DNA of 64,000 nucleotides, from NCBI GenBank assembly GCA_034044135.1, contig CP139021.1, positions 3,983,635-4,047,634 on the forward strand. The letters are read 5' to 3'. Below, piece by piece: positions 39,931-49,766 of the stretch. Both the position numbers and the translations under genes were made by a program. The notes below the pieces were generated by a model. That model saw nothing but the letters and a program-made list of their open reading frames with translations, ran no database searches and had not been told where the DNA came from. Within the stretch, counting starts at the first letter, position 1. Each line of letters starts with the position of its first letter. The stretch comes from Flammeovirgaceae bacterium SG7u.111. Its GTDB lineage: Bacteria > Bacteroidota > Bacteroidia > Cytophagales > Flammeovirgaceae.

Positions 39931-40429
39931 AAATCAATCTTTTCGCGGTTAAATCTAGGTACGGCTCTATAACCTTGCGTTAACGTTAATATTGGGAGTA
40001 ACCATAGCCGAATACACTTCCTAAGGCTATTTCTCTCCTTACTAAAACCGTACAAGTTATGAAAATATTTGCGATAAAGTACAAAAGCCGATGAACCGAT
40101 GATGATTTTTGACAAGATTGCATTTTAGAATATTCTTTAGTTTCATTTCGAATACACTTAAAGATGAAAAACTAAGATTGTATATTAATGCATGGGCAGT
40201 GGCTGTGAAGTAATTGAAAGACGTTCAGAACGATTTATCGTGGAATAATATATTTCACTTTTTTCGAGAAAAGCCTTTTATCAGAACTTTAAATTTGGCA
40301 TATTTCACGCTAGGTATCAAGTTGCTATACCTAGCCTAAAACATAGCCCCATAGTGGTCATAACAAGACAACATGCCACTCAAGTGGTTAACAAGCAAGA
40401 TATTAGACAAAATATAAATCCTTAATAAT
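39931..40429. promoter_or_regulatory. Divergent intergenic region with a 9-bp hairpin at 40309-40335
   Basis: GCTAGGTAT (40309-40317) and ATACCTAGC (40327-40335) form a perfect stem with a 9-base loop, 95 bases before the saccharopine-dehydrogenase-like gene; it could be an operator or leader structure. No gene is seen in the 499 bases. Confidence 0.4.
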
Positions 40430-41635
40430 ATGAAGTTGGGAATAGTAAGAGAAGGAAAAGTGCCTATAGACAGAAGAGTGGCCTTAACGCCAGAGCAGTG
40501 CAAAGAGGTTATAAAAAAGTACTCGAACGTAGAGGTCAAAGTCCAAAAAAGCCCACTTAGGTGCTTTAAGGATTCTGAATATAGCAAAGCTGGTTTTGAA
40601 ATAGTAGATAGTGTAGCTGACTGCGACATTATTCTGGGCATAAAGGAAGTTCCTGTTTCCGACCTTCTATCAAAGAAAACATATCTATTTTTCTCTCATA
40701 CCATAAAGAAACAGCCCTATAATCGCCACCTTATGATCACCATTCTCAACAATAAGGTGAAGATGATTGACTACGAAACGCTTACCGATGACAAAGGAAT
40801 CAGGGTGATTGCATTTGGTAGGTTTGCCGGACTCGTAGGTGCTTACAATGGTATCATTGGTTGGGGGAAAAGATATGGTTTATTCGATTTGAAGCCAGCT
40901 TATCAATGCTTTGATATGGCAGAAATGAAGTCGGAATTTGCCAAAGTGAAACTCCCCCCAATTAAAATAGCCCTCACTGGAGGCGGAAGGGTTGCTAAAG
41001 GCGCAATGGAGACTTTGGAGGGGATGAAAATCAAACAAGTAAGTCCCAGTGATTTTTTGAAAAAAGAGTTTAAAGATGCTGTCTTTACACAACTCAACCC
41101 TGGTGATTATAATGAACATAAAGGGGGTAAAAAGTTTGAGATTGCCAACTTCTTTTCAAACCCACAAGACTATAAATCGACCTTTGCTCCTTTTACCAAG
41201 GTGACAGATATGCTCATTGCTGGCGCTTATTGGGACCCAAAAGCCCCTGTTCTTTTCACTAAAGAAGATTGCAAGCAAGAGGATTTTAGAATTAAGCTAA
41301 TTGCCGATATTACTTGCGACATTGACGGCTCTATCCCTTCTACCAAAAAAGCTTCAACGATCGATACCCCTTTCTACGATTACATGCCCGAAGAAGACCT
41401 GATCACGCCTGCTTTTTCATCTAGGAAAAACATCACTGTTATGGCAGTGGATAATTTGCCTAACGAACTCCCCCGGGATGCTTCCCAAAGCTTTGGGGAA
41501 CAGTTGATTGAAAATGTATTGGACAACCTGCTTGTGAAAGACGACGGGATGATTGAAAGAGCGACAATTGCCGAACATGGAAAGCTAACCGATAAATACA
41601 GCTACCTTAAGGATTACGTGGCAGGGCTTGACTAG
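40430..41635 (+). CDS. Saccharopine dehydrogenase/alanine dehydrogenase-like NAD(P) oxidoreductase
   Basis: 401 residues. The N-terminal AlaDH/PNT-type domain reads KLGIVREGKVPIDRRVALTPEQC, and the catalytic region has FFSHTIKKQPYNRHLM and DYETLTDDKGIRVIAFGRFAG, which match the lysine-forming saccharopine dehydrogenase (LYS1) branch. The nucleotide site is ALTGGGRVAKGAMETL near residues 184-199. It may act in lysine breakdown or another reductive amination; the partner enzymes are not nearby. Cytoplasmic, monocistronic. Confidence 0.8.
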   Translation: MKLGIVREGKVPIDRRVALTPEQCKEVIKKYSNVEVKVQKSPLRCFKDSEYSKAGFEIVDSVADCDIILGIKEVPVSDLLSKKTYLFFSHTIKKQPYNRHLMITILNNKVKMIDYETLTDDKGIRVIAFGRFAGLVGAYNGIIGWGKRYGLFDLKPAYQCFDMAEMKSEFAKVKLPPIKIALTGGGRVAKGAMETLEGMKIKQVSPSDFLKKEFKDAVFTQLNPGDYNEHKGGKKFEIANFFSNPQDYKSTFAPFTKVTDMLIAGAYWDPKAPVLFTKEDCKQEDFRIKLIADITCDIDGSIPSTKKASTIDTPFYDYMPEEDLITPAFSSRKNITVMAVDNLPNELPRDASQSFGEQLIENVLDNLLVKDDGMIERATIAEHGKLTDKYSYLKDYVAGLD

Positions 41636-41652
41636 AAAATAAGTTAAAGTAA

Positions 41653-41688
41653 AAAAGGTTCTGCACCAAAAGGGTTGCAGAACCTTTT
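41653..41688. terminator. Terminator between convergent genes
   Basis: Perfect 13-bp arms AAAAGGTTCTGCA (41653-41665) and its complement (41676-41688), 10-base loop. Confidence 0.88.
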
Positions 41689-41711
41689 CTTTATAAGAAA
41701 TAGAGAAATAT

Positions 41712-42791
41712 CTAAGCTAACGTATTCACGTTATTCAAATCCTCACAAGCTTTTTTAAGCCTTTCATTGAACGAAACCTCAGCCTTGCGAAGCCATACCC
41801 TTGGATCGTAGTATTTCTTGTTAGGAGAATCTTCACCGTCTGGGTTGCCAATTTGAGTCTGAAGATAGCCTTCATTCTCTTTATAGTAATTTCTCACTCC
41901 AGACCAGCTAGCCCATTGTTGGTCAGTATCGATGTTCATTTTTACCACACCGTAACCAATTGCTTCTCTGATCTCTTCTACACTTGATCCTGAACCACCA
42001 TGGAATACAAAGTCGATAGGGCGGTCATCTTCAGTTTTATACTTCTCTTTGATATACTCCTGAGAGTCTCTTAATATTTTCGGCTCTAGTTTTACGTTAC
42101 CTGGCTTGTACACACCATGAACATTACCAAATGCAGCTGCTATAGTAAATTTTGGGCTGATTTTAGAAAGTTCTTCGTAAGCATAAGCAACTTCTTCAGG
42201 TTGCGTATAAAGTTTAGAAACATCAACATCTGTATTGTCAACGCCATCTTCTTCACCACCCGTCACACCAAGCTCTATTTCCAAGGTCATACCTATTTTG
42301 CTCATACGCTCTAGGTATTTCTTACAGATCTCGATATTTTCCTCTAAAGGCTCTTCGGAAAGGTCAATCATGTGCGAGCTAAACAACGGCTTTCCATGCT
42401 CTTTATAAAAAGCTTCGCCAGCATCTAGCATGCCATCTACCCAAGGAAGAAGTTTTTTCGCACAGTGGTCAGTATGCAATACGATAACCGCACCGTAAAG
42501 TTCAGCTAGCGCGTGAACGTGCTTCGCACCAGAAACAGCACCTGCAATACAAGCCTTTTGCCCCTCGTTTGAAAGTCCTTTCCCTGCAAAAAATTGAGCA
42601 CCGCCGTTAGAGAACTGGATCATTGCCGGAGCGTTGAGGTCACGAGCAGTTTCCATTACCGCATTTACGGTGTTTGTGCCAATAACGTTCACGCCTGGTA
42701 GGGCAAATCCTTTAGTTTTAGCGTATGCATATAATGCTTGTAGATCGTCTCCGGTTACAACTCCGGGCTTAAATTCAGTTTTAGCTGCCAT
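41712..42791 (-). CDS. fbaA: Class II fructose-bisphosphate aldolase
   Basis: 359 residues from the ATG at 42791, the usual length of FbaA; the frame is open for another 48 codons upstream but that part has no family match. Zinc ligands lie in VLHTDHCAKKLLPW, ELGVTGGEEDGVDNTD, FGNVHGVYKPGNVKL and VFHGGSGSSVEEI; GVVKMNIDTDQQWA binds the phosphate. It cleaves fructose-1,6-bisphosphate to triose phosphates in glycolysis and does the reverse in gluconeogenesis. Monocistronic. Confidence 0.96.
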   Translation of the reverse strand: MAAKTEFKPGVVTGDDLQALYAYAKTKGFALPGVNVIGTNTVNAVMETARDLNAPAMIQFSNGGAQFFAGKGLSNEGQKACIAGAVSGAKHVHALAELYGAVIVLHTDHCAKKLLPWVDGMLDAGEAFYKEHGKPLFSSHMIDLSEEPLEENIEICKKYLERMSKIGMTLEIELGVTGGEEDGVDNTDVDVSKLYTQPEEVAYAYEELSKISPKFTIAAAFGNVHGVYKPGNVKLEPKILRDSQEYIKEKYKTEDDRPIDFVFHGGSGSSVEEIREAIGYGVVKMNIDTDQQWASWSGVRNYYKENEGYLQTQIGNPDGEDSPNKKYYDPRVWLRKAEVSFNERLKKACEDLNNVNTLA

Positions 42792-43062
42792 AAAAATTGA
42801 TTTACACGTATAATTAAAAATTCGATTGTATTTGAGTTTGCCAAGAAAGCTATAATTCTGCAAATTTTCAATTTTAATCTCAAAGTTCTTATGACCAACA
42901 TCAGGTTTGGTCTCTATACTTTGCCACGTTTTCAAAAACTTCCTCTACAGAAACATTTCATTAATAGCCCACAAAACTTTCTTTTTTATAATTTTGAAAT
43001 ATCTTGCTCGATTATAAGAGCCTCTAATTTCGATTATATTTTTTAACTTTCTATTATCTTAT

Positions 43063-43554
43063 ATGATTAATGTACTTTTCGTTTGCTTGGGTAATATTTG
43101 CCGCTCTCCTATGGCCGAAGGCGTATTTGCCCACTTGGTTTCAGAAAAAGGCTTGGAAGACCAGGTTGGTTATGACTCAGCCGGCATGATCGGCTTCCAT
43201 GCCGGAGAACTTGCCGACCGAAGGATGCGGAACACCGCTAGTAGCCATGGCATTGAGCTTACCCATCGCAGCAGACCATTTGAAAGCCAAGATTTTCAAA
43301 AGTTTGATTACATCATAGCAATGGATTCAAACAACAAAAAAGATATTGAAGCCGAAAAAAAAGGAGGTTTGGGAAAAGACCAGCATATTTACATGATGCG
43401 CGACTTTGATGACAAGCGCTCTGGAAAAGCTGTAGAAGACCCTTATTACCAAGGTGATACTGCCTTTGAAGATTGCTACCAAATCCTATTGGAAAGCAAC
43501 AGTAATTTTTTAGATTACCTTATTAGCAAACACAACCTTAACCCAAAAAGTTAG
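43063..43554 (+). CDS. Low-molecular-weight protein-tyrosine phosphatase
   Basis: 163 residues, the usual size. The P-loop VCLGNICRSPMAEG begins near residue 7, with nucleophile Cys8, Cys13 and Arg14. The general acid Asp is in VEDPYYQGDTAFEDCY near the C-terminus. It removes phosphate from Tyr residues; bacterial partners are often BY-kinases of polysaccharide export. A Wzz-like protein is coded 2.3 kb away, but no BY-kinase is in the window. The amidase gene follows after 57 bases and may be in the same operon. Confidence 0.92.
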   Translation: MINVLFVCLGNICRSPMAEGVFAHLVSEKGLEDQVGYDSAGMIGFHAGELADRRMRNTASSHGIELTHRSRPFESQDFQKFDYIIAMDSNNKKDIEAEKKGGLGKDQHIYMMRDFDDKRSGKAVEDPYYQGDTAFEDCYQILLESNSNFLDYLISKHNLNPKS

Positions 43555-43611
43555 GTCAAAAAAATGTTGATGAGCTTACGTAGAAAAAACATAGACCAGC
43601 TACAGACAAAT

Positions 43612-44553
43612 ATGAAAGTGTTTTTTTCGTATATATTTATATTTTTTGCTTGCACATTGCCTACATCCTTGTGGGCACAGCAGCAAGCAAGCACTACCCT
43701 TCCCGCTACCCCTGTAAAAAAACAATTGACACTGGTAATTGATGCCGGACACGGGGGAAGAGACCCCGGAAAGCCTCGAGGTTCTGCTAAAACCAAACAT
43801 GAAAAAGATCTTAACCTCGATATAGCCCTCAAGCTAGGTAACTATGTGGAAACCAAAATCCCCGAGGTAAACGTAATCTATACTCGCAAGACGGATAAAA
43901 CAGTCAGCCTAGATGATATTGTAGAAACTGCTAACAGCAATAAAGCTAATTATTTCATCAGTATTCACTGCAATTCTAACCCAAATAAAGCTATTTATGG
44001 TACCCGCACGCATATCCATAGCCACAAATTTAAGCCCAGCCAAACCTTAGCCATTCTTATTGAAAAGCAATTTTCTGAAAGGGCTGGAAGAAAGAGCCGG
44101 GGCATTATGGACGCTAGGGACAGGGGGTACAATTTACAAGTGCTGCAATACACGGAAATGTCGGGGGTATTGGTAGAAGTCGGCTTTCTTACCAACCCTA
44201 CTGAAGAAAAATACCTTAACTCCGAAAAAGGGCAGGATCTTATTGCCTCAGCAATTTTCAGGGCTTTTCGAGATTTTATATCGGTAAAGCACAACATTAA
44301 AAAGAAAGAGCCTCGAAAAACGGTTTATAAAGTTCAAATAATGGCTAGTATTAAGCCCATCGCACTCGATTATCATAAGTTTAAGGACATTGGTATGAGA
44401 GTAGAAGAACATAAAATAGAAGGTGCAAAAACGGCATACAAATACCGCTATATGGTAGGCCATGAATACGAACAAGCCCTTGCCTCTAAGCTTAAGGAAA
44501 AAATGAAGGATTTAGGGTTTAAAGATGCTTTCGTGGTAAAACTTAACAACTAA
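43612..44553 (+). CDS. N-acetylmuramoyl-L-alanine amidase (AmiC type) with SPOR-like C-terminus
   Basis: 313 residues from the ATG at 43612, which begins a signal peptide (FFSYIFIFFACTLPTSLWAQ); an ATG at 43564 adds 16 charged residues. The amidase_3 domain has the zinc His in VIDAGHGGRDPG, a Glu/Asp in HEKDLNLDIA, the second His in FISIHCNSN and the catalytic Glu in VLVEVGFLTNP. Residues 240-313 (YKVQIMASIKPI...YRYMVGHEYEQA) look like a SPOR domain, which targets denuded glycan at the division site. It splits daughter cells in the periplasm. Confidence 0.9.
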   Translation: MKVFFSYIFIFFACTLPTSLWAQQQASTTLPATPVKKQLTLVIDAGHGGRDPGKPRGSAKTKHEKDLNLDIALKLGNYVETKIPEVNVIYTRKTDKTVSLDDIVETANSNKANYFISIHCNSNPNKAIYGTRTHIHSHKFKPSQTLAILIEKQFSERAGRKSRGIMDARDRGYNLQVLQYTEMSGVLVEVGFLTNPTEEKYLNSEKGQDLIASAIFRAFRDFISVKHNIKKKEPRKTVYKVQIMASIKPIALDYHKFKDIGMRVEEHKIEGAKTAYKYRYMVGHEYEQALASKLKEKMKDLGFKDAFVVKLNN

Positions 44554-44566
44554 AAGTTAGTTATAC

Positions 44567-44617
44567 AAAAAGCCCCAAGCCCCTTCGATATTAATTATTG
44601 CGGGGCTTGGGGCTTTT
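44567..44617. terminator. Bidirectional terminator after the amidase gene
   Basis: AAAAGCCCCAAGCCCC (44568-44583) pairs fully with GGGGCTTGGGGCTTTT (44602-44617). It separates convergent genes. Confidence 0.9.
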
Positions 44618-44645
44618 CAATAGATGTAGAGCGTTTCTACTGTCT

Positions 44646-45185
44646 TTAAAATTGAGATTTATATGTTTTTTGAAAATCTTCCCATGGGGTTTTCTTGAAA
44701 TGATCCTCACCTATGTATTGAAGAATAGGCGCAAGGGACTGTGGCTGTTGGTAACCTGGAATTGGCTGAATCATCCTCATTTGCTCATCAAGAAACACTA
44801 CTGTGGGAAAGCTAAGTTTATTCTGTAAGAGTGCAGCAGCTAATTCGTGATACCCTCTCCTACCATTTGCTACAAACTTGAATGTATTCCCATCAAACTC
44901 GATAGCTTCTTTCTGCTCCGCATCAAGCTTTACTGCATAGTAATGTTTACTCAGCAATTTGGAAATCACTTCATTTTTAAAGGTAGTCTGATCCATCCGC
45001 TTGCACCATCCGCACCAATCGGTATAAACATCAATAAATATTTTCTTTGGCTCTTTTTTATTTCGCTCAATTGCCTCTTCAAAACTTATCCATTCAATTT
45101 CCTCAAATGAAGGTTTTTCAGGTGAAGCAACTGGAGAAAATGAAGTAAACACAAAAAGAGATATTAATAAACTGAGGATTTTCAT
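44646..45185 (-). CDS. Exported thioredoxin-like protein
   Basis: 179 residues from the ATG at 45185, which gives a signal peptide (KILSLLISLFVFTSFSPVAS); a start at 45236 would bury it. The redox motif is CGWC in YTDWCGWCKRMD, followed by a thioredoxin fold with cis-Pro in LSFPTVVFLDE. The sequence IDVYTDWCGWC is typical of the thioredoxin_7/DUF255 type found widely in Bacteroidota. A periplasmic disulfide reductase role is likely. Confidence 0.88.
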   Translation of the reverse strand: MKILSLLISLFVFTSFSPVASPEKPSFEEIEWISFEEAIERNKKEPKKIFIDVYTDWCGWCKRMDQTTFKNEVISKLLSKHYYAVKLDAEQKEAIEFDGNTFKFVANGRRGYHELAAALLQNKLSFPTVVFLDEQMRMIQPIPGYQQPQSLAPILQYIGEDHFKKTPWEDFQKTYKSQF

Positions 45186-45281
45186 ACGTAATTGATAGTG
45201 TCTTTTCTTAAATAATACTGGCTGATCAACAGCCATTTGCCTACTTTTGGAAAATCTATTTTAATATAAACTATTCTTAAA

Positions 45282-45773
45282 ATGAAGCCATTAGTCTTAA
45301 CATCAAAGAAAACAGCACTTCAAGCGGTATTAGTTCCTGTTCTTATTAGCCTTTTACTTTCTTCTTGTATAGCCTATAAAGAGCCCGAATTCAAAACTGT
45401 GAAAAACATAACTATAGCTAAGTTCGATCAAAAAGAAATTGAACTCCAAGCAGATGCGGTTTTGTTCAATCCCAATACTTTTTCATTAACGCTAACGGAG
45501 ATAGATCTTGCATTAAGTGTAAATGATATTGAGGTAAATAATATCAAGCAACTACGCTCTTCTAAGGTAAAAGCTAATTCAGATTTCGAGGTACCTCTCA
45601 GTATCAAGTTTCCTACGGAAAAGCTTTATGACAACTTCTTCACTGCCTTACAGTATATGACTTCAAACAAAAAAGTGGGGGTAAAGTATAATGGAGTGAT
45701 CAAAATGAAAGCCGCCGGTATAAAATTCAATGTCCCAATTGATTATACCGGCGAACTTAAGCTTTCAAAATAA
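45282..45773 (+). CDS. LEA type 2-like lipoprotein
   Basis: 163 residues with lipobox LLLSSC (Cys29). The rest is one beta-sandwich: VLFNPNTFSLTLTEIDLALSVNDIEVN with the conserved N-P-N turn and VPLSIKFPTEKL, typical of the LEA_2/WHy domain. In bacteria such proteins are linked to stress and envelope integrity. It diverges from the thioredoxin-like gene and converges on the Wzz-like gene. Confidence 0.83.
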   Translation: MKPLVLTSKKTALQAVLVPVLISLLLSSCIAYKEPEFKTVKNITIAKFDQKEIELQADAVLFNPNTFSLTLTEIDLALSVNDIEVNNIKQLRSSKVKANSDFEVPLSIKFPTEKLYDNFFTALQYMTSNKKVGVKYNGVIKMKAAGIKFNVPIDYTGELKLSK

Positions 45774-45801
45774 TTCTTCAGCAAACGATATATTTATATT
45801 G

Positions 45802-45832
45802 AATGGCTTCTGATTATTTTTCAGAGGCCATT
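45802..45832. terminator. Terminator overlapping the 3' end of the Wzz-like gene
   Basis: AATGGCTTCTGA (45802-45813) and TCAGAGGCCATT (45821-45832), one G-T pair, loop of seven bases containing the minus-strand stop codon. The plus-strand T run (TTTTCTTTTC) serves the LEA_2 gene. Confidence 0.75.
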
Positions 45833-46848
45833 TTCTTTTCTTCATTAGTAAGGTAATGATTGACAGCTAATAGCAAAAATATAGCTATAGTAGCTAAACC
45901 TCCATAAAGTCCACCATAAGCAACAGATTTTAATAAGAAGGCTTGTTTATTTAGTTTTACTCCATTAAACCCATTCACCACTTGCACCTTTTCCAACAAG
46001 GCTAATTCTGTATTAACTTCCTGAAGCTCTTGAAAAAATTGATAATCTTGGTCAAAAATTGATAACGGATTACTCACCACATCATCATTTTTATTTTCAC
46101 GAACTGAAATTTCTAATGAAGCAGCCGAAGTAAGTTCATTTTTCTTCAGCTTTTCTTTAATGATCGTTTTCAGCGAATCAAGGTTTGATAATTCTGTCTC
46201 AAGCTTCTTTTTCCTAGCTTGTAACCTACTTAACTCTGTATTATACAAACGATTGATATAAGGGTTTTTTTCAAAATAATGAAGCAAGCCCTTCTCTAAC
46301 ATACTCAAATTGGGAGTGGAATCTTCACTTTCAATATTGACACTTGCAGTAATTACAAATAAGCTTGACCCAAGCTCGGCAGCCAATATAACTGAGTCAA
46401 TATTTTCAGTAGAGTTATAAAATGAATATATATTATAGTAATTATTTACATTCTCAGATTCAAAGCCCTTTAGAAAAATCAGTTCTGCTTCTGGAATACC
46501 CAGCTCTTGAGAAAGAAGGTCGTAATTTTTGTTTCTACAATAGTCACTTAGTTTATCTACCTCAGCTTTGAAATAAAGCCCTCTCAAATAAGTTGACCGA
46601 ATGGTAATCCCTGTTTCATAACTTGGGTTTTGCATAGAATAATACCCGAAACCTAGCAAGCCTCCTAAAACACCTCCTAAAACCAAAAACTTAAACCTAG
46701 CTACCACAAAATTCCGAAGGAAAATCAGTAGTATTAAAAATGTTTTAAATATCCAACTCAAAAACTTAGCGATTCCATCTCGAATACTAAGCAAAAACTC
46801 CCTGATGTCTATTTCGTCACTAGCAGGTTTGTTCTTATTCTCTTCCAT
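45814..46848 (-). CDS. Wzz-like chain-length determinant/polysaccharide co-polymerase
   Basis: 344 residues. TM helix 1 near residues 53-70 (FLVLGGVLGGLLGFGYYSM), a periplasmic part with coiled coil near 205-235 (LSRLQARKKKLETELSNLDSLK), and TM helix 2 near 309-329. This two-helix layout fits PCP proteins (Wzz family), which set O-antigen or capsule length. The kinase domain of BY-kinases is absent. There are no other polysaccharide genes close by, so it is an orphan in this window. The exact polymer cannot be named. Confidence 0.72.
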   Translation of the reverse strand: MEENKNKPASDEIDIREFLLSIRDGIAKFLSWIFKTFLILLIFLRNFVVARFKFLVLGGVLGGLLGFGYYSMQNPSYETGITIRSTYLRGLYFKAEVDKLSDYCRNKNYDLLSQELGIPEAELIFLKGFESENVNNYYNIYSFYNSTENIDSVILAAELGSSLFVITASVNIESEDSTPNLSMLEKGLLHYFEKNPYINRLYNTELSRLQARKKKLETELSNLDSLKTIIKEKLKKNELTSAASLEISVRENKNDDVVSNPLSIFDQDYQFFQELQEVNTELALLEKVQVVNGFNGVKLNKQAFLLKSVAYGGLYGGLATIAIFLLLAVNHYLTNEEKKMASEK

Positions 46849-46988
46849 TCCTTATATGTTGATGTTTTTTGATTCAATTCTGAATGGCGCAATATTACCA
46901 TTTTTTATATATTTTCAAGTAATTTTTCCCCTTTTACTTGCTTGAAAAGCTCAGCAATATAACTTTATCAAACACCAAGACCACCTGA

Positions 46989-47375
46989 ATGAAAACAATT
47001 CTTGAAGAACCGAATGTAAGCGTTTATTTAAACGAGCAAAACGCAACAATTGTGGTGGATTGGAAAGGAGAAGCAACCTTCCCCCAATTCCAATTTGCCA
47101 ACGATCATGCCCTCCTCTTCGCAGCCAAGGGAGGGATAAAAAAAATACTTCTTAACCAGGCTCTACTCAAAAACCCGGACTATAAAACCAGGTCATGGTC
47201 TCTTTTCAGCTTTTTACCCAGAGTATTCAAAGAGCTTGGTTTCAATGCTAAAGTAGCTGTAATCCCAGCAGATACAGAAAGTTCTTTCACAAAGTTATTA
47301 GCTAAAATACAATCCGATATACTCGTACATATAAGCGATGATTCAAAGGAAGCAAATCAATGGTTAGATGCCTAA
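46989..47375 (+). CDS. Small STAS/SEC14-like protein (tentative)
   Basis: 128 residues, soluble, alpha/beta. A beta-strand pair (VSVYLNEQNATIVVDWKGEA) followed by helix, then a strand with KKILLNQALLKN, resembles the SpoIIAA-like STAS fold common in Bacteroidota. Tentative. The gene overlaps the 3' end of the convergent glycerate kinase gene by 4 bases. Confidence 0.6.
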   Translation: MKTILEEPNVSVYLNEQNATIVVDWKGEATFPQFQFANDHALLFAAKGGIKKILLNQALLKNPDYKTRSWSLFSFLPRVFKELGFNAKVAVIPADTESSFTKLLAKIQSDILVHISDDSKEANQWLDA

Positions 47376-48502
47376 CCTCTACTTACCAACAACAATTTCC
47401 CCACCTGAAAAGCAGCATTTTCAAGAAGTCGCCCACATTCCTTCATGGATTTCTCTAAACTCATTGGACTATCTGCAATTGCTAGAAGTGTGTCAAAAGC
47501 TTCAAACTTCTCTAACTCCGAAGGAGGGATAGCCCCTGCAAAAGCTACCGTCAATATCCCATGTTTCTTTGCTTCTATCGCTATTCCATAAGGACCTTTC
47601 CCATCCAGGGTCTGAAAATCTAATTTACCCTCAGCGGTGATTACTACATCTGCCCATGGGAGGTGCTCATCAAAACCAAGTTGATCCATTACCAAATCAA
47701 TGCCGTTGCAAAGTTCGGCGCCTAGCCACGCATAAAGCCCAGCGGCTATCCCTCCAGCTGCACCACCATGTGTTAAGCTACCTATTTCTTTTCCCAATTC
47801 TTTTTGAGTGAAATCCGCAAAGCTCTTTAAACTTTCATCAAGCTTTTGTACATCTAATTGCGAAGCCCCTTTTTGAGGCGCAAAAACTTTTGCTGCACTT
47901 CTTTCCCCTAATAACTCATTTTCCACATCGCAAGCAATTTTTATATCAACAGCTTCAAACCTAGTATCTAACCCACTCGTATCTACCGACTGGATTTTCC
48001 CAACAGCTTCACCACCCTGCCAAACTTCTTTTCCATCTTTATCAAAAAACCGAATTCCTAATGCTTTTAAAATCCCAACTCCTGCATCCGTTGTCGCACT
48101 CCCTCCTATTCCCAGAATAATTTCTTTACAACCCTCATCTACCGCTTTTTTCATCAGCTCGCCTGTGCCTATTGAACTAGCATTCAGCGCATCTAGCTCA
48201 TTCGGATTGAGCAAAGCAAGCCCAGAGGCTTTAGCCATTTCTATGATAGCTACTCCTTTCGGGGTTATTCCAAACTTAGCCTTCACTTTTGCCCCCAATG
48301 GGTCTGTAACTTCCGATTCAACGAACCTTCCTCCTAGAGCCTTTGTGAGCACATCAGCAAAATGGTCACCTCCATCGGCTATGGGCACGCAACGAGTTTC
48401 AAAACTTTTGCTGGCTTTTTTTAATCCTCTTTCTATCGCCTCGGCTACTTCAAAAGCACCTAAGCTTCCTTTGAACGAATTGGGGGAAATCAGAAAATTC
48501 AT
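47372..48502 (-). CDS. Glycerate kinase (GarK/GlxK type)
   Basis: 376 residues, the standard length for type II glycerate kinases. Blocks: NSFKGSLGAFEVAEAIERG at the start, CVPIADGGDHFADVL, IILGIGGSATTDAGVGILKALGIRF and THGGAAGGIAAGLYAWLGAEL. It phosphorylates glycerate to 2-phosphoglycerate in the cytoplasm, feeding glycolate/tartronate breakdown into glycolysis. No partner genes of that path lie next to it; upstream by 43 bases is a DUF445 gene on the same strand. Confidence 0.93.
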   Translation of the reverse strand: MNFLISPNSFKGSLGAFEVAEAIERGLKKASKSFETRCVPIADGGDHFADVLTKALGGRFVESEVTDPLGAKVKAKFGITPKGVAIIEMAKASGLALLNPNELDALNASSIGTGELMKKAVDEGCKEIILGIGGSATTDAGVGILKALGIRFFDKDGKEVWQGGEAVGKIQSVDTSGLDTRFEAVDIKIACDVENELLGERSAAKVFAPQKGASQLDVQKLDESLKSFADFTQKELGKEIGSLTHGGAAGGIAAGLYAWLGAELCNGIDLVMDQLGFDEHLPWADVVITAEGKLDFQTLDGKGPYGIAIEAKKHGILTVAFAGAIPPSELEKFEAFDTLLAIADSPMSLEKSMKECGRLLENAAFQVGKLLLVSRG

Positions 48503-48545
48503 GATGGCTCAGTTAGTGGTTGAAAATCTATAATCAGTTTTATAT

Positions 48546-49766
48546 TCAACTAAAGAAAATAAAATATTGAGCAAAACCTGCTAGACAGCCTAAGAGTGCT
48601 CCTACCAAAATCAACGTAAGTTCATCTTCTTGAAAAGCAGGTCTCAAAAAAGATTCGAATTCCTCTGGAGAAAGGGCTATCATGCGCTCGCTCAGAACTG
48701 CTCGAATGTTTAGCGCATCTTCCGCATACTTAAATATGGAGCGTATGGAGATTGGTAACTCCTGCCTAAACCTAAAAAAAACAATACTTTTGATCACTTC
48801 CATCTTTTCAGGTCCAGAAACCAAATCTATGAGATTACGAGCATTTCCAGCTATTTTATCTACCACATGGTCCACATGGTTTTTTACCAATTCAGCCAGG
48901 TTCTTTGAACCTGGGCCTCGAACCATGTACTCAAAAATAGCTTCCGAAGTCAGCAGTTTTGTGGCAATGATGTTGGCATATTCCCCTGCCACTTCTTGCT
49001 GCCTTTTAAGGAACAATCCTTGCACCACCACTGGTCCAAACTTACGGGGCTGAGTAGGCTCAAAAATAAGTTTTAATGCCAACCAGTTTGTTGCATAGCC
49101 AACCAAAACCCCAAAAAGAGGAAGCATCCACCAAGGACTATAAAAATAAAAAACAATCATCTGAACCAAGCCAAAGAGTGCCCCAAAATAGAAACCTGAC
49201 TTTTCAATAAAGCGAAATTCTTTTCGTCCACACTCGAAAAAAATCTGGTTTACAAGTTCCTTATCTTTCGAAAGCGTATTAACCGTAAGGGTTTTCAAGT
49301 CGATAAGTTGGTCGATATTATTCTTCATATCGTCCATAATTTGTTGGATGAGATGGGGCATTTCCTTCGCGACCGTTTCGTAAATAGCATCCCGCATACC
49401 TTGGGGAGCTTTCTCCCATAGGTCTGGAATCTGAGCCACCATCACCTCATCTATAATTTTCTTGGACATATCCTCTAGGGCGGGCTTCATTTCCTCTGAA
49501 ACTCGAATAGGATCAATCCGCTCAAACTCCACTTCCATGCTAAGCAGCTTTTGCGAAAGCAAATCTACCGCTTTCCCCCCCATCTTCTTTGCCTTGCTCG
49601 GGATAATCCCCTGCCAGCCCAAATAGGGTCGAATGCCTACAAACTCAATGGGGTAAAAAGTCATTTTCACCGCCATCACGTTCGTCCACCAGCCTACCAA
49701 ACCACTTACTAGCGGGATGGTCATGTACTGCAACAAGCCTACATAATCTTGGAAAATGTCCTGCAT
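48546..49766 (-). CDS. DUF445-family membrane protein
   Basis: 406 residues. The N-terminal helix with PLVSGLVGWWTNVMAVKMTFYP and the second block VGYATNWLALKLIFEP are the duplicated hallmark of DUF445. Membrane helices lie at about 14-34, 195-230 and the C-terminus. The function is unknown; possibly operonic with the glycerate kinase (43-base gap). Confidence 0.88.
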   Translation of the reverse strand: MQDIFQDYVGLLQYMTIPLVSGLVGWWTNVMAVKMTFYPIEFVGIRPYLGWQGIIPSKAKKMGGKAVDLLSQKLLSMEVEFERIDPIRVSEEMKPALEDMSKKIIDEVMVAQIPDLWEKAPQGMRDAIYETVAKEMPHLIQQIMDDMKNNIDQLIDLKTLTVNTLSKDKELVNQIFFECGRKEFRFIEKSGFYFGALFGLVQMIVFYFYSPWWMLPLFGVLVGYATNWLALKLIFEPTQPRKFGPVVVQGLFLKRQQEVAGEYANIIATKLLTSEAIFEYMVRGPGSKNLAELVKNHVDHVVDKIAGNARNLIDLVSGPEKMEVIKSIVFFRFRQELPISIRSIFKYAEDALNIRAVLSERMIALSPEEFESFLRPAFQEDELTLILVGALLGCLAGFAQYFIFFS